In this document: piece after piece, positions 32,734 through 36,275 of the stretch
How the letters are laid out: each line of letters starts with the position of its first letter
Numbering within the stretch: the first letter of the stretch is position 1
Source: Cenarchaeum sp. SB0675_bin_21
GTDB taxonomy: Archaea > Thermoproteota > Nitrososphaeria > Nitrososphaerales > Nitrosopumilaceae
Direction: 5' to 3'
Assembly: GCA_009843815.1 (NCBI GenBank)
Contig: VYCS01000003.1
Coordinates: 1 to 36,275, forward strand
Length of the DNA stretch: 36,275 bases
Translations under genes and position numbers: made by a program
Notes under the pieces: generated by a model
Told to the model about the DNA's origin: nothing
Seen by the model: only the letters and a program-made list of their open reading frames with translations
Database searches by the model: none

Positions 32734-33735
32734 ATGGCAAAGAAGAAAGTTGTTGCTTTGTTGTCTGGAGGTTTAGATAGTCAGCTGGCGGTACGAATGA
32801 TGCAGAAGCAAGGCTTTGAAGTATCCGCAGTAGCGATAAAGACCCCCTTCTGCGACTTTGATTGTGGACGTGGTTGTGGCTTTGAGATACGAGAGAGGGC
32901 AGATGACCTGAATGTCAACCTCAAGACCGTATATCTAGGTGATGAGTACATCAAGATGCTCAAAAATCCAAAGTATGGTAGGGGAGCTGGTTTCAACCCC
33001 TGCGTAGACTGCCGAGCCATGATGTTTGATGCTGCAAAAGAACACATGGAAGAGATAGGAGCTGATTTTGTAATATCTGGTGAAGTTGTGGGCCAGAGGC
33101 CAATGAGTCAACATAGAAGAGCCCTCAAAACCATAGAAGAAGAGTCTGAACTCGATGGTGTAATTGTAAGGCCCCTCTCAGGAGGACTACTGCCAGCCAC
33201 CAAACCCGAAAAGGATGGACTCATACAGCGGAAGGATTTGGGTATGATTAGGGGCAGGAGTCGAAAACCGCAACTGGCAATGGCTAAAGAGTTTGGTATA
33301 CGAGACCCGCCCAATGCGGGAGGTGGATGCCTGCTGACAGACCCGGGCTTTGGATTACGCGCCGAGGATCTTTTTTCACATATAGAGACCCCTACAATCA
33401 ACGATATAGATTTGCTAAAAGTAGGCAGGCATTATCGTTTAGACCAGCAGACAAAGATGGTTATAGGACGAAACAAGACGGAGAATCATACAATACAGAT
33501 GCTAGCTTTACCCAATGATATAACACTAGAAGTCAGAGATCATATGGGCCCCACCACCATACTACGGGGTGATACCGCCAAAGATTATGTAGAGTTTGCC
33601 GCATCAGTTACACTGAGATACTCCGATGCGCCTGATGGGTATGGAGTCGTAACAGTCTTGGGCAACACAAAGACCGAGTGTAAGGTGAAAGCCGCCATCG
33701 AAGACGACTATCTAAAATACCGAATCAATCCATAA
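32734..33735 (+). CDS. PP-loop ATPase, tRNA thiolation-like
   Basis: A 333-residue protein. The adenylation PP-loop SGGLDS is at residues 11-16. Cysteines follow in CDFDCGRGCG and NPCVDCR, as in sulfur-transfer enzymes of the MnmA/ThiI type, then GEVVGQRPMSQHRRAL, a conserved patch of the archaeal group. The C-terminal 100 residues (KVGRHYRLDQQTKMVIGRNK, then DITLEVRDHMGPTTI) look like an NFACT-R type RNA-binding domain. Thiolation of a tRNA uridine is the likely role but is not proven. The start is ATG 32734, with TATA-like ATATATTAG near 32700-32708; the in-frame ATG-less extension to 32680 lies over the promoter. Confidence 0.8.
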   Translation: MAKKKVVALLSGGLDSQLAVRMMQKQGFEVSAVAIKTPFCDFDCGRGCGFEIRERADDLNVNLKTVYLGDEYIKMLKNPKYGRGAGFNPCVDCRAMMFDAAKEHMEEIGADFVISGEVVGQRPMSQHRRALKTIEEESELDGVIVRPLSGGLLPATKPEKDGLIQRKDLGMIRGRSRKPQLAMAKEFGIRDPPNAGGGCLLTDPGFGLRAEDLFSHIETPTINDIDLLKVGRHYRLDQQTKMVIGRNKTENHTIQMLALPNDITLEVRDHMGPTTILRGDTAKDYVEFAASVTLRYSDAPDGYGVVTVLGNTKTECKVKAAIEDDYLKYRINP

Positions 33736-33989
33736 TTTGTTATATAACGACTAAATCAAAGATTGACTAGAGTTCGCACGTTATGAATCTGCGCAAACTG
33801 CAAGGTAACAAAATATGATGATATACGCGTACAGTATTGGGTATGCGTGGAGTATAAAATTAGGTAACATCAAACTATGAATTTATTCCACATCTCCACG
33901 ACACGGTAATCACTTTGAGCGTGCAGCACACTCGTAGTTTGCCCTACAATACATTAACATTATAAATCACCATATAATGGATTTAATCT
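33736..33989. other. Intergenic region, 254 bases
   Basis: No gene is seen. It holds TATA-like TATAAA at 33961-33966, placed 23 bases before the ATG at 33990. ATGATGA at about 33813 has the form of a box C, but no matching box D (CTGA) follows, so no C/D small RNA is called. Confidence 0.4.
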
Positions 33990-34469
33990 ATGGGGTATCT
34001 AAAGAACCATTTAGCTACTTTGGTAACGGGGGTCTTTGCTGCTGTAATGACCGTGTTGTGGGCGTGGTTTAACGGATTTGCACCCGTGCTAGACTTTGTC
34101 TTTATAATGGCAGTCCCCATATCGTGGTTCTTGGTGATAGTACTCTGGCTTGCGCAGATGAGTACCGACTATATGCATAATCAGAACCATTCTGCCGAAT
34201 CAGGTACACATGTAGCACAAAAGACAAAGTCTGTACATAGCATGAGCCATTCTACTGAGTCGGGTACGCAGGTGGCAGTACAAAACACAGAGATGCAGTC
34301 TGCCCGGGAGGATTTGAGTAAAGAGCTGGAGAGTCTGAAGAAGGATGTTAAACTAAAAGACGAACAGATAGAGCGCCTACAAAAACAGATATCCGCCCTA
34401 AAGACACGCGTCGAAATAGAGTCCATACAGGCAGAGTTGGCCCGACTACGAGCAATGACATCAGACTAG
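33990..34469 (+). CDS. Two-helix membrane protein with C-terminal coiled coil
   Basis: A 159-residue protein. Two hydrophobic helices (residues 8-28 and 33-56, VFIMAVPISWFLVIVLWLAQ) are followed by a polar Ser/His/Thr region with a twice-repeated motif (HSAESGTHVA, HSTESGTQVA, 21 residues apart). Residues 108-155 form a long coiled coil (LSKELESLKKDVKLKDEQIE). The coiled coil would lie in the cytoplasm if the loop between helices is outside. The function is unknown. It ends four bases into the Cys-rich microprotein gene on the other strand. Confidence 0.65.
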   Translation: MGYLKNHLATLVTGVFAAVMTVLWAWFNGFAPVLDFVFIMAVPISWFLVIVLWLAQMSTDYMHNQNHSAESGTHVAQKTKSVHSMSHSTESGTQVAVQNTEMQSAREDLSKELESLKKDVKLKDEQIERLQKQISALKTRVEIESIQAELARLRAMTSD

Positions 34470-34567
34470 TGGCAGCACTTTACACCGTGATTTCTTTTAC
34501 AACTAGGACAGCTATGTGCACCACCATAATGGCATTTACAATCACATAACTCTGTGGGGTCAATCAA
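34466..34567 (-). CDS. 33-residue Cys-rich zinc-finger-like protein
   Basis: A frame of 33 codons whose TTG start overlaps the stop of the FMN reductase gene by four bases (TTGA), the arrangement of translational coupling; GGTGA lies about 12 bases before it. The product contains CDCKCHYGG, HSCPSCKRNHG and ends VKCCH: seven Cys and four His in 33 residues, spaced as metal ligands (CxCxCH, CxxC, CCH). Such density is not expected by chance. It may bind zinc or iron, or serve a redox role with the reductase. Confidence 0.6.
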   Translation of the reverse strand: MIDPTELCDCKCHYGGAHSCPSCKRNHGVKCCH

Positions 34568-35091
34568 GATCCTCTCACCTTTCTGGTAAGTGTCAGTGTA
34601 TCATCAACCATCTGTCGGAGTCTCTCTTTGGTAGGTTCAGCAACAACACCATCCACCACATCTTGTGTGGTCATGTATACCGCTTTTGGATTTGCAATCA
34701 CTTGAAAATAACTAAGTAACTGTGTAAGTAATGTTTGAACGTCGGTAAAGCCAATATTTCCTGCTGCTAAAATTGCCATTCCTGCCACCTTACCTGCTGT
34801 TGCTTTGTAGTTTATGTATTCGAACAAATTTTTAAGGGCACCACTAAAAAACGAGTTATAGATGGGTGTGCCTACAATCCAAACATCTGCATCAGTAATC
34901 AGTTTGGCCGCCTTTGTTGTATCCTCATTGTACTGTATACCATACCCTCTATAACACTCAATATCATACTCGGCCAGATTAATAAATTCGACTTCTACAT
35001 TTTGGGACAATATATACTCGTGCACATACTTCATGGGTATTTGAGTTACAGAGTTTGCGCGGGGACTACCGGATATAACCACAACCTTCAT
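34564..35091 (-). CDS. NAD(P)H-dependent FMN reductase-like flavoprotein
   Basis: A 175-residue flavodoxin-fold protein. The FMN phosphate loop SGSPRANS is at residues 7-14, and the isoalloxazine-contact loop GTPIYNSFFSGALKNLFEYI, typical of NADPH-dependent FMN reductases, is near the middle. It may supply reduced flavin or reduce quinones or metals. The start is ATG 35091: a minus-strand TTTAAATAG about 24 bases upstream makes the ATG at 35112 too close to the TATA box. The downstream Cys-rich microprotein is coupled to it by a four-base overlap. Confidence 0.85.
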   Translation of the reverse strand: MKVVVISGSPRANSVTQIPMKYVHEYILSQNVEVEFINLAEYDIECYRGYGIQYNEDTTKAAKLITDADVWIVGTPIYNSFFSGALKNLFEYINYKATAGKVAGMAILAAGNIGFTDVQTLLTQLLSYFQVIANPKAVYMTTQDVVDGVVAEPTKERLRQMVDDTLTLTRKVRGS

Positions 35092-35186
35092 GCGTGTAAA
35101 ACATACTGCCATCTATTTAAACCAAAGTTTGCCTCTAAAATATCTGATAAATGCAAATTTATTGGTAAATAGTTATCTAATATGCG

Positions 35187-36275
35187 ATGAATTCAGATAT
35201 CTCCAAGATGCTTGTCAGATGCATTGACGACGCTGCGCCATATCGCATATCCGGCTCGGATGTTTCACTGTTTTTAAAGTCTCCCTTCTCTTTATACTGC
35301 AAAAATTTTGTAGACCACTCCGAGATGGACTCTTACGATTATAGTCAAGAGATCTTTACAAAGTACGGTCATGACTATGAAGGTGAACTTTTGAACAAAA
35401 AGTATCCTGATATACCACACAAAAAACACAGTCAGAAAAAGCAGACAAAACACAGGAAAACAAATCCAGACAATACTCGTAAAAGGAATTTTCAAAAGAC
35501 ATTATACCACATGTATAATGGTACAGAGAGTCTCTTGGAACCACTACTGTGTTTTTTGCCCTGGGGGATGCATGGCAGTCCAGATATTTTAGAACGGCAG
35601 GAGGGAGAGTCGAATTTTGGCGAATATCACTATATAGTAAAAGAGATCAAATCATCAAAAAAGATAAAGCAGAGACATACCATGCAGGCCGCATTTTATA
35701 ATATGATGTTAGGTGAAATACAAGGGTACATACCTGAGAAGTTTTACTTGTTAAATGGAGCTGGCGATGACATAGAGTACAGCTACAAAGAGTGTAGAGA
35801 GGAGCTAGCCAGTATCTTAACAAAGATTGTTAAGATAAAGAATGGCCACGTACCGCCTGCACTGTACGGTCGAGGTATATTTCCCTGGAGTAATTACTGT
35901 GATAAGATGGCCATACATAATGACGATATATCACTAATAAGTAAAATTGGAGATGGTACCCGTCTAATATTAGAGGAGAATGGAATCAATACACTAACAA
36001 AATTACTAGATTATAATATACAAAAATTACTAGAATTAAGGATAAAGCCCAAAGAAGCGCACTACTACATCACTAAAGCCACTGCATTAAAGACAAAAAG
36101 TGCTGTAGGTTTTGGGAGTGTTGTACCTATTTCATCTGTAGAGAATGAGATATTTCTAAGGCTTGATGAGGGTATGAACGGAGAGCCATACATGCTGGGA
36201 GTATTAACTCGCAACAAAAAGTCCAAAGAGTACATGTCGTTTATATCGGCAGGTCCGGGGCAGGATGATAAATTA
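35187..36275 (+). CDS. RecB-like nuclease, TM0106 type (partial, runs off right edge)
   Basis: Open for 363 codons to the window edge, with no stop. Beginning MNSDISKMLVR, it shows ISGSDVSLFLKSPFSLYCKN, then GSPDILER and a strand YIVKEIKSSK with the D...ExK pattern of RecB/Cas4-type nucleases, then HTMQAAFYNMMLGEIQGYIP. A helix-hairpin-helix-like region follows (ENGINTLTKLLDYNIQKLL, residues 265-300), and from 335 an RNase H-like start reads EIFLRLDEGMNGEPYMLGVL. This order fits the TM0106/YprB family, often linked to DNA repair or defence. The RNase H motif is unusual: related proteins have FDIE where this one has LRLDE. The rest is outside the window. Confidence 0.7.
   Translation, partial: MNSDISKMLVRCIDDAAPYRISGSDVSLFLKSPFSLYCKNFVDHSEMDSYDYSQEIFTKYGHDYEGELLNKKYPDIPHKKHSQKKQTKHRKTNPDNTRKRNFQKTLYHMYNGTESLLEPLLCFLPWGMHGSPDILERQEGESNFGEYHYIVKEIKSSKKIKQRHTMQAAFYNMMLGEIQGYIPEKFYLLNGAGDDIEYSYKECREELASILTKIVKIKNGHVPPALYGRGIFPWSNYCDKMAIHNDDISLISKIGDGTRLILEENGINTLTKLLDYNIQKLLELRIKPKEAHYYITKATALKTKSAVGFGSVVPISSVENEIFLRLDEGMNGEPYMLGVLTRNKKSKEYMSFISAGPGQDDKL

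Noticed and set aside
33813-33860. Box C/D small RNA starting with ATGATGA
   Set aside because: No CTGA box D or terminal stem follows within the usual 60 bases.

Overview
The window is chromosomal DNA of an archaeon, most probably a member of the Nitrososphaerota (Thaumarchaeota). The supporting genes are both subunits of DNA polymerase D, an Orc1/Cdc6 initiator, the termination nuclease FttA (aCPSF1), a proteasome beta subunit, SepF, and the archaeal lipid enzymes G1P dehydrogenase and GGGP synthase. Many genes have a TATA-like box 20-30 bases before the start codon, consistent with leaderless mRNAs. The order-level assignment is an inference from gene content and style, not from a search.

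Layout. Positions 1-120: 3' end of a TnpB element running off the left edge. 134-5030: cyclophilin, a large exported coiled-coil protein, a small helix-turn-helix protein, a solitary tnpB, and an exported CopC/YtkA-like anchored protein. 5375-12599: housekeeping block with tRNase Z, FKBP isomerase, G1P dehydrogenase, proteasome beta, FttA, SepF and serine hydroxymethyltransferase. 12827-16905: GGGP synthase followed two bases later by the PolD large subunit. 16971-18615: small proteins with DNA-binding features. 18620-19025: a replication origin with four ORB-like boxes, directly followed by orc1/cdc6, which ends tail-to-tail against the PolD small subunit (to 21629). 21848-23481: SpoIIM-like membrane protein and a J-domain protein. 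23548-25015: a tnpB element with perfect terminal inverted repeats. 25053-26780: MscS channel. 26786-28299: a second tnpB element. 28345-33735: PRPP synthetase, tRNA-Val, membrane proteins, a lysine-2,3-aminomutase-like radical SAM enzyme, a decayed tnpB copy and a PP-loop enzyme. 33990-36275: membrane coiled-coil protein, FMN reductase coupled to a 33-residue Cys-rich protein, and an incomplete RecB-like nuclease.

The most unusual signal is in the mobile elements. TnpB (the RuvC-type RNA-guided nuclease of IS200/IS605 elements) here sits in units bounded by terminal inverted repeats: 28 of 28 identical in one element, 21 of 25 in the other. The units are flanked by short direct repeats (6 of 6 and 7 of 8) that look like target-site duplications. 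The same termini recur at the left edge and on a decayed copy near 32260. IS200/IS605 transposition leaves neither signature, and no transposase gene is in the window, so these look like TnpB genes moved in trans by a different class of transposase. The second strong signal is the origin itself. Others are a palindromic sequence at nearly the same distance upstream of two unrelated genes, a coupled Cys-rich microprotein, a tRNA with C at position 33, and a J-domain with HSD in place of HPD.
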